This document shows positions 21,575 to 32,178 of a stretch of 64,000 bases of DNA, one piece after another. The stretch covers positions 13,078,001-13,142,000 of the forward strand of contig JAUIMM010000121.1 of the NCBI GenBank assembly GCA_031769625.1. Direction: 5' to 3'. This DNA is from Taudactylus pleione. Lineage: Eukaryota > Chordata > Amphibia > Anura > Myobatrachidae. How positions within the stretch are numbered: the stretch's first letter is position 1; each line of letters starts with the position of its first letter. The notes under the pieces were generated by a model that was given only the letters and a program-made list of their open reading frames with translations, was not told where the DNA came from and did not search any database. The position numbers were made by a program, and so were the translations under genes.

Positions 21575-23002
21575 CATGTCTGAGAGTGAATTTCCTCTCC
21601 AGCTTATGTGTACTAAGTGCAATGTACCAATAGCGGAGGGGGAGGGTAACGCGGAGGGGCTATGTCGGCAGTGTTATTTATTGGCGCGGCCAATTACTGT
21701 CACGGCTCCGGTTACAGGAACCTCCCTGGGCTTGTGTCGCTAAGGCGCTTACAACCTTAGTGGGCCAGTTAGCTCCGCCACCTGCGTTTTCCCAGATGGA
21801 ATTGTCCCAGCAGTCAGTGGTGTCGTCACCCATGCAGGGGTTCCCGAGACAGCTGATGGTACCCCACAGTCTCCCTATTTCCCCTCCCCAGGTTTCACAG
21901 GAGCCTGCGTGGGTTAATTCACTGACATTCGGTACAGCATTTGTCGGAAGTGTTACAAGTGTTGCGGCCACATAAGCGGCCTGTGGTGTCTCTGCTCCGT
22001 ATGAGGATGACGATGTGACGTCCGATGATGGGGAGATTCTGGATCTATCTGACCAAGAACCTCTCCGTACTAAAGAGTCGGATGCTAAGTCCAAGGTTTA
22101 TATTCCTGGCCTTATTCGGGCAGTCCGCACAGCTTTAGTTATTGAGGATGACGATCCTCCGGTGTCCAAGTCCAAATATGCCTTTTTTAAGGATATTAAG
22201 GGTGACGCCACAGTGTTTCCTCTTTCGGGTCAGTTGGTAGACCATTTAGAGGAGGCGTGGAAACACCCTGTTAAACGGTATCAGCCTCAGAGGCGCTTAG
22301 CCGTGGCTTTTTCGTTTGCGGACAATTATTTTTGTAAGTGGGAATCCCCTCCACAAGTGGATTCCCATGTGACACGCCTAGTCCGAAGTGCCACTTTGCC
22401 CATGCCTTCCATGTCCTCCTTGAAGGATGCTACGGACCGCAAGGTGGAGATCTGCCTAAAGTCCATTTATTCCCTTGCGGGGGGGGACATCCAGACCGGC
22501 TATGGCCGTATGTTGGGTAGCCAGAACTATGGAGCGCTGGGCTGATTCCGACTATTCGGCTGAACAGGCCGAGTTGGTAGGCAATCTCCGGGATTCGGCC
22601 ACTTACATCAATGAAGCGGCCTTGGATATCAGTATCCTCACATCTAGGATTTCTTCGGCAGCTGTTGCTGCTCGTCGCACCTTATGGTTGCGATCTTGGA
22701 AGGCGGACGCTGATTCCAAAAAGGGCTTAGAAGCTTTGCCTTTTAATGGAGAAGTCCTATTTGGTCCGGATCTGGACAAAATTGTGGCCACGCTCGCGGC
22801 AGCCAAATCTGCATGTCTCCCGTCTGCTGCGGTCCCTTCAAGTTCGGGTACGTCGTCCTTTCGGCCTTACAGGGCCCAGGGTAGGCCTAAAGCACAGTCT
22901 TTTCCCCGACAGACTGGGCCCAAGAAATCGGCCAAGCCCAGGAAACAGGCCTGGAGTACCAGACGTCCGGCCCCTAAGTCAGATGACAAACCTGCGGCCT
23001 GA
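21575..23002 (+). pseudogene. DIRS gag-like gene, frameshifted
   Basis: The ATG at 21575 opens a short frame with a C-x2-C...C-x2-C cysteine cluster (CTKC, CRQC) ending at 21743. Gag-like coding then continues in another frame (21760-21975 and 22015-22545, with a stop between) and returns to the first frame from about 22530 to the stop at 23002. The last part is rich in K, R, P and S, as expected for a nucleic-acid-binding tail. At least two frameshifts and one stop break it. The role, packaging of the element's RNA, is inferred from position only. Confidence 0.65.
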
Positions 23003-24896
23003 CGGTCCGGGCCTCCCTTTGGGCGATCCCAAAGTGGGAGGCCGCCTGCTGCAGTTTGCCCAGTGTTGGTCGATGACCACGACAGACAATTGGGTTCTCG
23101 AGGTGGTTTCTCACGGGTATGCCCTCTCCTTTCGGCACAGGCCCCCATCCCGGTTCTTCACCACAGGCCTTCCATTAGACCGGAACAAAGCCTTGGAACT
23201 GCGGAAGGTTTTGCACACTATGCTCCAGGCTGGAGTTATAGTGCCTGTTCCATTCTCCCAGAGAGGCCAGGGTTTCTATTCCAATCTATTTTTGGTGCAG
23301 AAACCCAATGGGTCGTACCTTCCGATACTCAACCTCAAGGCCCTCAACAAGCCCTTGCGGCTGCCGCTTTTTTGGATGGAGACCCTACGGTCCATCATTC
23401 TGGCGCTGGAACCTGGGGATTACATGGTGTCATTGGACATACAGGACGCTTACCTGTATGTCCCTATTCTTTTGCGCCATCAGCAGTTCCTCAGGTTTGC
23501 AATGCGCAACGATCACTTCAAGTTCCGGGTGCTACCTTTTGGCCTGGCAACAGCCCCACGAGTGTTCACCAAGGTCATGGCGGCTTACCTGCGGCTGCAG
23601 GGTGTCCGCATGTTGCCGTATCTGGACAACCTTCTGTTGGTGGCGGGATCTCCAGAGCTCCTTCTACGCTATTTGGACCTGACGATTGCAGTACTGCAAC
23701 ATCACGGCTGGTTGATAAACTGGCAAAAGTCCACCCTGATCCCGTCTCAGAGGATTCTGCACGTCCGAGCCTTGTTGGATTCCAGACAGCAGCGGATCTT
23801 TGTGACGGGGGAAAAGATCTCTGCCTTGCAGTTGAGGGTGCGCAGTTGTCTGCAGAGTTGCCGAGTGTCTCTACACTCGGCGATGAGGTTGCTGGGCTCC
23901 AAGGTGTCAATTTTCGACATGGTAGAATATGCCCAGTTTCACTCCAGACCTCTGCAGCAATTGATCCTGTCCAAATGGAATGGACTGCCTCAGGGTCTAA
24001 AGTCCCAGACGATGGTGCTCACTCAGAAGGTTCGCCTGTCTTTAGCCTGGTGGTTGCAGACGACCCACCTCAACCAGGGTCGCCCATTTTGGGTGGCGAA
24101 CTGGGTCCTGTTAACAACGGACACCAGTCTTCAGGGCTGGGGAGCTGTCACGGGTCCACACTTGTTCCAGGGCAGGTGGACTCAGGCCGAAAAGGAGCTT
24201 CCAATAAACATCTTGGAACTCCGCGTGGTTTTCAATGCTCTCCAGCAGGCACATCGGGTTCTCCAAGGTCACCCCGTGCAGGTCCAGTCATACAACGCCA
24301 CCACCGTGGCCTACATAAATCGACAAGGAGGAACCCAAAGTTGGGCGGCACTCATAGAGGTGTCCCGCATCCTGGTCTGGGCGGAGCGCAATCTCCAGGC
24401 TGTATCAGCAGTATTCATCCCGGGAGTCCTCAACTGGGAAGCAGATTTTCTCAGTCGGCAGGACGTACATCCGGGAGAATGGTCTTTGCACCAGGACAAC
24501 TTTCAACTTCTGGTGGACAGGTGGGGTCTTCCAGAGATAGACCTCATGGCGTCATGGTACAACAAGTTGCCGGTGTACGGGTCTCGAACAAGAGACGAAA
24601 AGGCGTCTCTGGTGGATGCTCTGTCTGTCCAGTGGATGTTCCAGTTTGCCTATCTCTTTACTCCGTTTTCCCTTCTTCCGCGGGTAATCCGAAAATTCAA
24701 ACAGGAAGGGGATACACTCCTGTTGATAGCTCCCGAGTGGCCCAGGCGGCACTGGTTCTCGGTCTTCCAGAGTCTGTCCGTGGACATTCCTCTGCGGTTG
24801 CCGCTGCGACCGGACCTGCTATCACAGGGTCCTTGTCTTCACCTGGACCTGGCTCGGCTGTCTTTGACGGTGTGGCTGTTGAGACGGCCATGTTAA
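22746..24896 (+). CDS. DIRS reverse transcriptase / RNase H / methyltransferase-like polyprotein
   Basis: The frame is open for 716 codons and its first part overlaps the end of gag; recognisable RT sequence begins near 23060. RT landmarks are LDIQDAYLYV (first catalytic Asp), PFGLATAPRVF and the box LPYLDNLLLV, where family members normally have a second Asp (YLDD). RNase H follows with TTDTSLQGWGA, an ELRVVFNAL helix and WEADFLSRQ; its VQSYNATTVAYINRQGG box has Tyr where Asp is usual. The C-terminal part (from PEIDLMAS, about 24530) is the methyltransferase-like domain found in DIRS elements. The frame is long and open, but the two substitutions should abolish catalysis. The true start is uncertain. 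Confidence 0.85.
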   Translation: MEKSYLVRIWTKLWPRSRQPNLHVSRLLRSLQVRVRRPFGLTGPRVGLKHSLFPDRLGPRNRPSPGNRPGVPDVRPLSQMTNLRPDGPGLPLGDPKVGGRLLQFAQCWSMTTTDNWVLEVVSHGYALSFRHRPPSRFFTTGLPLDRNKALELRKVLHTMLQAGVIVPVPFSQRGQGFYSNLFLVQKPNGSYLPILNLKALNKPLRLPLFWMETLRSIILALEPGDYMVSLDIQDAYLYVPILLRHQQFLRFAMRNDHFKFRVLPFGLATAPRVFTKVMAAYLRLQGVRMLPYLDNLLLVAGSPELLLRYLDLTIAVLQHHGWLINWQKSTLIPSQRILHVRALLDSRQQRIFVTGEKISALQLRVRSCLQSCRVSLHSAMRLLGSKVSIFDMVEYAQFHSRPLQQLILSKWNGLPQGLKSQTMVLTQKVRLSLAWWLQTTHLNQGRPFWVANWVLLTTDTSLQGWGAVTGPHLFQGRWTQAEKELPINILELRVVFNALQQAHRVLQGHPVQVQSYNATTVAYINRQGGTQSWAALIEVSRILVWAERNLQAVSAVFIPGVLNWEADFLSRQDVHPGEWSLHQDNFQLLVDRWGLPEIDLMASWYNKLPVYGSRTRDEKASLVDALSVQWMFQFAYLFTPFSLLPRVIRKFKQEGDTLLLIAPEWPRRHWFSVFQSLSVDIPLRLPLRPDLLSQGPCLHLDLARLSLTVWLLRRPC

Positions 24897-25801
24897 GGTC
24901 CAGGGGGTTTTCCAGCTCTGTGGTGCAGACCATGCTAAGAGCTAGGAAACCATCCTCTGCAAGGATATACCATCGTGTGTGGCATACGTTCTTCCAGTGG
25001 TGTCGACCGAGAGGTTATGCCCCTCGGGAGTTCCGTCTGTCTAGAGTGTTAGCTTTCCTACAGGCGGGGCTAGACCATGGGCTTCGCCTTGCTTTTCTGA
25101 AGGTGCAGATGTCTGCCCTGTCAGTCTGGTTCCATCGTAGGATTGCTGCACTCCCTGATGTGCGCACCTTTATGCAAGGTGTTCTTCGCATTCAGCCACC
25201 TTTTGTTCCACCGGTGGCGCCTTGGGATTTAGCTGTAGTCCTAAGAGCTCTCCAGGGACCGCTGTTTGAACCACTGGGCTCAGTGGACCCTAAATGGCTG
25301 ACAGCTAAAACAATATTCCTTCTGGCCATTGCTTCGGCCAGACGTGTTTCTAGCTTAGGGGCTCTCTCCTGTAGACCCCCTTTTCTGATTTTTCATAGGA
25401 ACAGGGCGGTGCTGCGCTCTCGTCCTGGATTCCTTCCCAAAGTTGTTTCAAGTTTCCACATCAACGAGGAAATCGTTGTGCCGGCTTTTAACTCACCTGA
25501 TGTTTTAGTGGGTGAGGCCACTTTGGACATTGTGCGGGTCTTAAGGATTTACGTTGACCGCACTTCATCGTTTAGGAAGTCGGACGCCTTGTTTGTCCTC
25601 TATGGCTTCCGTAAAAAGGGTTGGCCTGCTTCAAAGCAAACTTTGGCAGGTTGGATTCGTATGGCAATTTCAGAAGCTTATCTTCATGAAGGCCTTCCGG
25701 TTCCATCCTCTGTGAGGGCTCATTCCACTAGGTCTATGGGTCGTTCGTGGACAGCTCGACGTGGTGCCTCTGCAGTCCAGATCTGCAAGGCTGCCACGTG
25801 A
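24890..25801 (+). CDS. DIRS tyrosine recombinase, C-terminally truncated by a stop
   Basis: The ATG at 24890 overlaps the stop of the preceding frame (24894-24896), a typical DIRS arrangement. The product would integrate the circular DNA. It contains a SARRVSSLGAL segment with the first catalytic Arg (about residue 148) and the HSTRS box near the end. The frame stops at TGA 25799-25801, where copy 1 has TGG, before the VRYYAF tyrosine segment that is still legible downstream (25800-25910). Without the tyrosine nucleophile the protein would be inactive. The same frame is also open upstream to 23063, but that part is a shadow of RT. Confidence 0.85.
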   Translation: MLRSRGFSSSVVQTMLRARKPSSARIYHRVWHTFFQWCRPRGYAPREFRLSRVLAFLQAGLDHGLRLAFLKVQMSALSVWFHRRIAALPDVRTFMQGVLRIQPPFVPPVAPWDLAVVLRALQGPLFEPLGSVDPKWLTAKTIFLLAIASARRVSSLGALSCRPPFLIFHRNRAVLRSRPGFLPKVVSSFHINEEIVVPAFNSPDVLVGEATLDIVRVLRIYVDRTSSFRKSDALFVLYGFRKKGWPASKQTLAGWIRMAISEAYLHEGLPVPSSVRAHSTRSMGRSWTARRGASAVQICKAAT

Positions 25802-25935
25802 TCCTCTGTCCATACCTTTGTGAGATATTATGCTTTTGACACCTTTGCCTCTCAGGATGCTTCCTTCGGGGGGCGGATTCTCATTTCAGCACAGGAGCGT
25901 CCCCACCCTTAAAGGATACTGCTTTGGGACATCCG

Positions 25936-26045
25936 CAAGGTATCCTGTGGATACCCTATGGAGCCTGATGTAGAAAATATGAGATATGGTAAGAACTTAC
26001 CTTTGTTATCTCTATTTCTACGAAGTCCATAGGGTTCCACAGGAC
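25936..26045 (+). repeat. DIRS internal complementary region
   Basis: The first part is the complement of the left element end (20528-20570) and the second part the complement of the right end (26295-26380). They meet at about GATGTAGAAAATATGAG. Copy 1 has the same structure at about 370-485. Confidence 0.8.
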
Positions 26046-26204
26046 TCCCGCCCTGTCGCACCTGTGCTGCAGATTGGCTTTACTCTGGTCACCGTTTTTT
26101 TTCCGTCTCCCTCTGGTGAGAATGTGATTCTTGTGTGTGTCCAGATCTTTTTTCTCTCTCTTCCTTCTCCTCCTCCGGCCTATGGCTTGGTACGTAACTG
26201 AGAT

Positions 26205-26380
26205 GCCACGGCTCGGGGGTATAGGAGGGGGACCCTAGCGCAGCCTGGGAGGCTGAAAACTTAACTTTATGGTGCCCGATGCCTGACGTCATCACCTATA
26301 CCCCATGGTATCCTGTGGAACCCTATGGACTTCGTAGAAATAGAGGTAACAAAGGGAAGTTCTTACCATATCTCATATTA
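26205..26380 (+). repeat. DIRS right inverted terminal repeat
   Basis: An inverted copy of the left repeat, running from GGTATAGGAGGGGGACCC to TTACCATATCTCATATTA. Confidence 0.8.
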
Positions 26381-26562
26381 TTTAGCAATATGATTTAATT
26401 GTCCTGCAGTAGATAATGTTTTTTTCCCTACAATTCAGTTTATATGAAAATCAACCATTAAAAGACTGCGTGTGGGTGTGAAAGCTTTTTGACGTATAAA
26501 TCATTCATTCAGCATTAAAAAAAGGGGATTGCATGGCAAGGTCTGGGGAACATGTTTCTTTT

Positions 26563-26645
26563 TGTAAGATTATTATCAACATTTACTTATATATAGACAG
26601 CATATTCTGTTGTGCTTTACAATTGGGAACAAAACTGTAATAAAA
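26563..26645 (-). mobile_element. LINE-type 3' tail, inverted
   Basis: ATTATTATCAACATTTACT followed by TATATAGACAGCATATTC and GTGCTTTACAATTGGG has the form of an amphibian CR1/L2-type 3' tail read on the minus strand. It is short and carries no gene. Confidence 0.4.
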
Positions 26646-26679
26646 CAAGACTGGATAATAACAGATAGATAGGACCTGA

Positions 26680-28383
26680 TGCAGACGCGGAAGCGTTGTT
26701 CGTCGGTCGCCCGTGTGCGACTTTATGACTTTAGTCCAATGCCCTTACAGAGCCTTTACCGGGTGTACAGCTGTGCGTATGAATGTGCAAGGACTTAGAT
26801 GGCCAATTTCCACATTTGTAGACATTGTAATACAGAATGGTGCATTTTTAGATGCCACTATTGGTCGTACCACTGATACTTGCAACAGCCCTATGGCAGG
26901 TGCAGATTTACCATATGAGTATGGGCTCCAAACTGAATGAGTATGCAAACACTTACGTGACATACCCACGACACTTCCATAACACGCCCATAACAGACCA
27001 TCTCTGTGCATCTGTCTAACCTCCCAGTTACCGCCCAGGCAATTTTCCAAGACAACTCTGATAACGTGTGTCTCAATCACACCAGCGCCTTTCTGCATAC
27101 ACTCTGTAACACATAACACGTACAAATGTAACATGTACAATCTTTTAGGGATTTCATGCACGAGCAGTAACAACCAATCGCTTGGGCCCTGCTCGCAAGA
27201 TTACTATCTACTTCCCTGTTTTATGCCTCAGGTGTTCATTATCAGTATGCTGGGATCAGTGTGCCGCAATGGCAGATCTTACATCTGTAAATAGACTACT
27301 TCACACACTAGAGCTGAACTAAGCTTTTGGGGGTCATGGTCTAAATCTTGATCTATATAATAATTTCAAAAGATCTGTCCTGTCTCCACAATGTGCACAT
27401 AATGAAAGCCTGGGCCTGTGCCCCAATGGCTCTCTCTGTGAGGGAGAAAGGACAGACCTAGAGAGGAGCACCATCCGCCAAGGTAAATATGGAAGCAGGG
27501 GGAGGGGTGGGACGAAGCGACTGGGGGAAGGGAGAATCATAACCGAGCCATAAAGGAGCGGGAGGGGGCGCGGGGAATGGCAGAAGGTGCTGGCCAGGTA
27601 GAGAGGAGGGTAGGATGGGGCTGGGGGCAGAGACTAAGGTGGTATGACATATGCCTAGTCCAATAAACTACTATTTATGTATAGATGTGCAAAAGTTGTA
27701 TAGAGGTAAAACAGCGCTGACTGGAGGTGTGACTTAAACTTAAAGAATTTTGGCACTAAAGAAAAGTGCATAATGATTGATTCAAATTATATTTTTATTA
27801 AACAAATATATTAATGCAAGGTGTCAGCATGAAACACCTTATGGTAGGGCTGTTATCTAATCATTGATAGATCAGAAGACCTATGTAGCGTTTCCCTCAA
27901 TAGTATTTGGAAACTGTTGCAAATTACTTAGTAATAAAAGACCATATGATACAGATGATACAATGTATTTGCCAGCAAAATAACTTATGCGGTGCTACCA
28001 TTAGGGAATTGTACTTCCAGTTGTTGCTGAAATATTAATGGTTGTACGGTTCCTAATATTGACAGCATCTAAAATATAGTAATATGCAGAAAAAAATCCT
28101 AGTAGAGAAGAGGACACATTGGGACATATGAGTTAGACGAGTGTCCAATAGCAGAGCTTGTTTGTCTATTTAGGCTCCGTAGGATATATACAACATGGAA
28201 TAATGAGCTAAGCAGCATTCCGCTAAAACAACCTTACCAAGGAATTGGAAGTTGTATCACGTTCTCCATTATTGGTATGTATTCATCCAATTCCCAAAAG
28301 GCTCAATACCAATTTTATGTAATTCTAACCATTCTTTTATCAATATCTCCACTATAATATATATGTTATAGCAATTTACCATA
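26680..28383. other. Unassigned intergenic stretch
   Basis: No gene is supported here. A degenerate GACCTGATGCAGACGCGG near 26673 may be the end of a decayed Harbinger-like MITE, and a purine-rich segment lies at 27420-27640. The remainder shows no structure that I can name. Confidence 0.4.
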
Positions 28384-28391
28384 TTTTAAGA

Positions 28392-28576
28392 CAGGGGTTC
28401 CCAACCACGGTCCTCAAGGCACACTAACAGTCCAGGTTTTAGGGATAGCCATACTAGAGCACAAGTGACTTAATTAGTACCTTAGTTATTTTGATTTAAC
28501 CATCTGTGCACAATCATGGACATCACTAAAACCAGGACTGTTAGTGTTCCTTCAGGACCGAGGTTGGGAATCAGTG
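28392..28576. mobile_element. hAT-type MITE
   Basis: The ends CAGGGGTTCCCAACCACGG and GAGGTTGGGAATCAGTG are inverted repeats. The flanks TTTTAAGA (28384-28391) and TTCTAAGA (28577-28584) match at seven of eight positions. Confidence 0.7.
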
Positions 28577-28640
28577 TTCTAAGATATACCCACTTTTGTT
28601 TTAATTAAGCACTACCCCTGATGAAGTCAATAAAGACTGT

Positions 28641-29239
28641 GGGCCTGATTCAGAGCCGCTCGTAAGCGGCCGCTCGTTCGTTCCGAGTGATGTTCGCACA
28701 TCTGCGCATGCGTATGGGATTTAGTACGCATGCGCGAACCAGTGAGTGCGGTCAGAAATCGTGTGCTCGCAATATAGCGAATGCCTGCTAATTTGAGTGA
28801 CAGGGTGAGGCGTTTGTGGGTGGTAACAGGGGAAGGTGCTTGAAAACGGGGAGTGGAGATCCGAACGCAGGCGTGCCAAAAGGTCAAAACGGACGTTTAA
28901 TGGGTGTGCATAATTAACAAAGCAGCGTCATCGACCACGTCAGTTGGGTGTCTTTTAGCCAGAACTGCTCCCATGATTGCGGTAGGAAAATGCAACCACA
29001 AGAATAGCGAGCAGTTCATTCGCCTTTCGATGTACTCGATTAATCTAATAAATAGCGGAGATGACGTATGATGCGAGCGGCCAGGGGGCGTGTTTTACAA
29101 AAAAACGTCCGCATGTTTTGTTTGCTCGTTCAGACCTAGAGGCATCAACAGACCGCAAAGAGCGAACGGTCAATTTAAATAGCCAGCCCCTTTTTCTGGA
29201 CGAGCGAGCGCAAATAGCGTCCGGCTCTGAATCAGACCC
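28641..29239 (-). mobile_element. Harbinger-like MITE, inverted partner A
   Basis: The termini are GGGCCTGATTCAGAGCCG and CGGCTCTGAATCAGACCC, with flanks TGT and AGT. The interior is an inverted copy of the element at 30033-30617: words around GGTCAAAACGG and CCGCTCGTTCG recur in opposite order. No transposase is present. Confidence 0.7.
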
Positions 29240-29442
29240 AGTGTACGTTGGGTGTATGACATCTGTGTCCACAATACTGAAATGCAGTCCCAAACTTGCA
29301 AGGAACCTCCACCATGCTTCACTGTTGCCTGCAGACTCTCATTATTGTACCGCTCTCCAGCCGTTCGGTAACACTTCTATTTTTGAAAACATTCTTACTA
29401 TGCAGCATTTTTTTCCACACCTGCCTAAAACAGTACTGTATG

Positions 29443-29446
<4 letters not shown>

Positions 29447-29483
<37 letters not shown>
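29447..29483. repeat. (TA)n microsatellite
   Basis: An uninterrupted TA run follows TGTATGTA. Similar runs occur at 31340-31367, 31849-31877 and 32143-32175. Confidence 0.9.
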
Positions 29484-29485
<2 letters not shown>

Positions 29486-30032
29486 CCAAATGAAGTGCCA
29501 CAAAGTGCAAACCACATCACGGCACTTCAGGAACTTATAAATAAGCCCCACAGTACAATAAGAGAGGCTTACCCTATATCCCCCACCAAAGATAGAAGTG
29601 TGCGAGTAGCATTGGAGCTGGGTGCATGTGACCGGGGTGTGCAGTGCCAGATTAAGGCCCACATGGGCCTGGAGCTGAAATCTAGGCCTATTTTGTGCTG
29701 CCACAGGAGATGGGGCCAGCACAGCAGGGGGGTGACTGCTGATAAGTGGGTGTGACCAGTGATGTGGGGGTGTTGTCTGCACAGAGGGTGTGGTCTGTGC
29801 CATTGGGTGTGGCTAACAACATGGAGGCAAAGTTAACAGTCTACCTTCGACCGCAGGTGAGGGAAGTGTCCCGTACTTGTTACTCTGGGGGCGTTTTCAG
29901 TACTCCCCGAGTGGCTGGGCTGCCTCGAGGCTTTTCTCCCCGCACTGCTTAGTCTGTGCTACTCCAACCTTTCCCTCTGTGATCATATGCTTCCCCTGCC
30001 CATGGAACAATGCAGCCTTCCGGTGGGACAGT

Positions 30033-30617
30033 GGGCCTGATTCAGAGCCGGACGCTATTTGCGCTTGCTCGTTCAGAAAAAAGGGGTGGCTATTCAAATG
30101 AACCGTTCGCTCTTTGCAGTCTGTTCACGCCTCTAGGTCTGAACGAGCGTACAAAACATGCGGTCGTTTTTTGGAAAACTACGCCCCCTGGCCGCTCGCA
30201 TCCTACGTCATGTCCGCTATTTATTAGATTAATCGAGTACATCGACCAGCGTATGAACTGCTCGCTATTCTTGTGGTTGGTTTTTCCTAACGCAAACTTG
30301 CGAGCAGTTCTGACTATAAAATAACCCAGTGACGTGGTCAATGACGCTGCTGTATTAATTATGCACACCCATAAAACGCCCGTTTTGACCTTTAAGCATG
30401 CCTGCGTTCTGATCTCCACTCCCCATTTTCAAGCACCTTCCCCTGTTACCACCCACATACGCCTCCTCCTGTCACTCAAAATAGCAGGCATTCGCTATTT
30501 AGCGAACAAACGATATTCGGCCGCACAGACTGGTTCGCGCATGCGTATTACGATCCGTACACATGCGCAGTTGGGCAAACATCGCTCGGAACGTACGAGC
30601 GGCTCTGAATCAGGCCC
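30033..30617 (+). mobile_element. Harbinger-like MITE, inverted partner B
   Basis: The termini GGGCCTGATTCAGAGCCGG and CGGCTCTGAATCAGGCCC are flanked by AGT on both sides (30030-30032 and 30618-30620). The interior is the reverse of the 28641-29239 element. It is nested in the hAT element 29642-33235. Confidence 0.75.
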
Positions 30618-31183
30618 AGTGTCTGAAAAGCTGAAATTAGGATGGTTGTTGGTAATTATGCAGCAAAAACTCACCTTGTCCTTATGTCCACAATTGCAGT
30701 CACATTATACTTTAAACCTTATTCCTTCCGTGCTGCTTCCCTCTTTATGTGGCTTCACCAGGCCACATAAGAATTTTATATTCTAGGAAAAACAGGTGCG
30801 CACAGTTGTAGAATGGAAAACATTTTATAAACACATTGCAATAAACATCAGCAAGGACTCCTGAATGCCACTGACTTCTGTGAGGCTAGGAACGCACGTG
30901 GCAGTCAGCGGTGTTTAGGAGTCCTTGCCGGTATCCGACACTGAAAGTTGCCGGAGAGCGGTCTGTGACATACCGACTCATCAGAGCATTACAAGTGGGA
31001 GTAGGCGGGTTTAGTGCTGATTAATGTTTATTGCAACGTGCATGACAGATTATGTGCTCACAAAATCCTTCAAATTCCTGTTTTTCAATATTTTATACAT
31101 ATTTACATTTATATATATAAATAGTCCTGGAAATGGGCACTCCAAAGCAATAATTACAATTTAGGGTGCCTGAATAAAAGTAG

Positions 31184-31333
31184 TATATAGGGTTGAAGAG
31201 AGATGGCACCTTCCAGATGATTATGCAAAACATCTCAGCCGGTTGCCTGAAACGTTGCTGTAATTTTGGATTTATGTCTTAATAAACACTGAGGGTTTTT
31301 TTGCATTGTCATCTGGAGTGCCTTCTCTCTTCA

Positions 31334-31345
<12 letters not shown>
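31184..31345 (+). repeat. Penelope-type inverted repeat with a GAAACG core (unit 1)
   Basis: The arms TATAGGGTTGAAGAGAGATG and its complement, ending CTTCAACCCTATA, enclose CCGGTTGCCTGAAACGTTGC. This layout, arms around a short stem followed by GAAACG, resembles the terminal repeats of Penelope-like elements that carry hammerhead ribozyme motifs. The assignment is by analogy. Confidence 0.4.
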
Positions 31346-31369
<24 letters not shown>

Positions 31370-31651
31370 GTCAAAGATGGAAAACCGCACACACACCAAA
31401 TATAAACTGTCTATTTGGGTGCTGAAATCCCATATGGTATAAAATAAACAAAATGTATCATACAGGAAAGATTTGTAAGATAGAGACAAGCACACCACTT
31501 ATAGTTGCAAAAAAATTACTGTATTAAACATCTATAATAAAGTGCATCAATTTAGAAACAGATGGAAAAACAATACTTAATAATGGATAGGCATGTTACT
31601 TATCACTTGTCTCAATAGCAGCCATGTCAATCACAAAAAGTAGATGCCCCA

Positions 31652-31843
31652 ACGGCCGTTTCGGTGGATATTACCACCTTTTTCAAGGACCCATATCACA
31701 AATAAACAAGTGCCCCTAAATAGTGGAAAATCAGCATCGGTGCCCTCATGCCCTTACAGATGTAAACACATAGGTATAGATAAAGGTGCGCCACTCGGCA
31801 TATAAATAATGTATTATACGTCGAGTGCCGCACATTTATCTAT
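31652..31843 (-). repeat. Penelope-type segment with hammerhead-like core (unit 2)
   Basis: On the minus strand, CCTTGAAAAAGGTGG, a short loop, and CCACCGAAACGGCCG form a stem followed by GAAAC. To the right, 31776-31843 is a separate inverted repeat around GTGCGCCACTCGG / CGAGTGCCGCAC. Confidence 0.4.
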
Positions 31844-31847
31844 ACAC

Positions 31848-31882
<35 letters not shown>

Positions 31883-31953
31883 CTCCCAGCACTACACACC
31901 AAAAAAAGCCCTGGTGCCCTCCGTCAGAGACCAACTCGAGAAGGTCCCAATAT

Positions 31954-32146
31954 ATCATCCACACCGGCGGCACTCAGGTACATAAAGGCGTCTCAACACA
32001 GGGGTATATACCGACGTTTCGGAGCCATTTATTGATCCATCATCAAGGACCTTGATGATGGAGCAATAAATGGCTCCGAAACGTCGGTATATACCCCTGT
32101 GTTGAGACGCCTTTATGTACCTGAGTGCCGCCGGTGTGGACGATAT
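31954..32146. repeat. Near-perfect palindrome with hammerhead-like cores on both strands (unit 3)
   Basis: Two arms of about 95 bp meet at 32049, with one mismatch near the centre. Each arm holds TTGATGATGGAGC, a loop, and GGCTCCGAAACGTCGG, that is TGATGA, a five-base-pair stem and GAAAC, close to the core of a hammerhead ribozyme. The outer flank is a TA run. Confidence 0.55.
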
Positions 32147-32178
32147 ATATATATATATATTATATATATATATATACA

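Larger units (their letters stand above)
20528..26380 (+). mobile_element. DIRS-type retrotransposon, nearly complete (copy 2)
   Basis: The element has a left terminal repeat (about 20535-20690), a gag-like region, an RT/RNase H/methyltransferase-like frame, a tyrosine recombinase, an internal complementary region (about 25936-26045) and a right terminal repeat (about 26205-26380) that is an inverted copy of the left one. The internal region is complementary to the left end on one side of GATGTAGAAAA and to the right end on the other, the DIRS arrangement used to complete the circular intermediate. Breaks in gag, active-site changes in RT and RNase H and a stop in the recombinase make this copy inactive by inspection. 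Confidence 0.9.

Noticed and set aside
23063..24889. Long open frame joined to the tyrosine recombinase on the plus strand
   Set aside because: It overlaps the RT frame in another phase and encodes no family motif; it is a shadow of RT. Only the part from 24890 is the recombinase.
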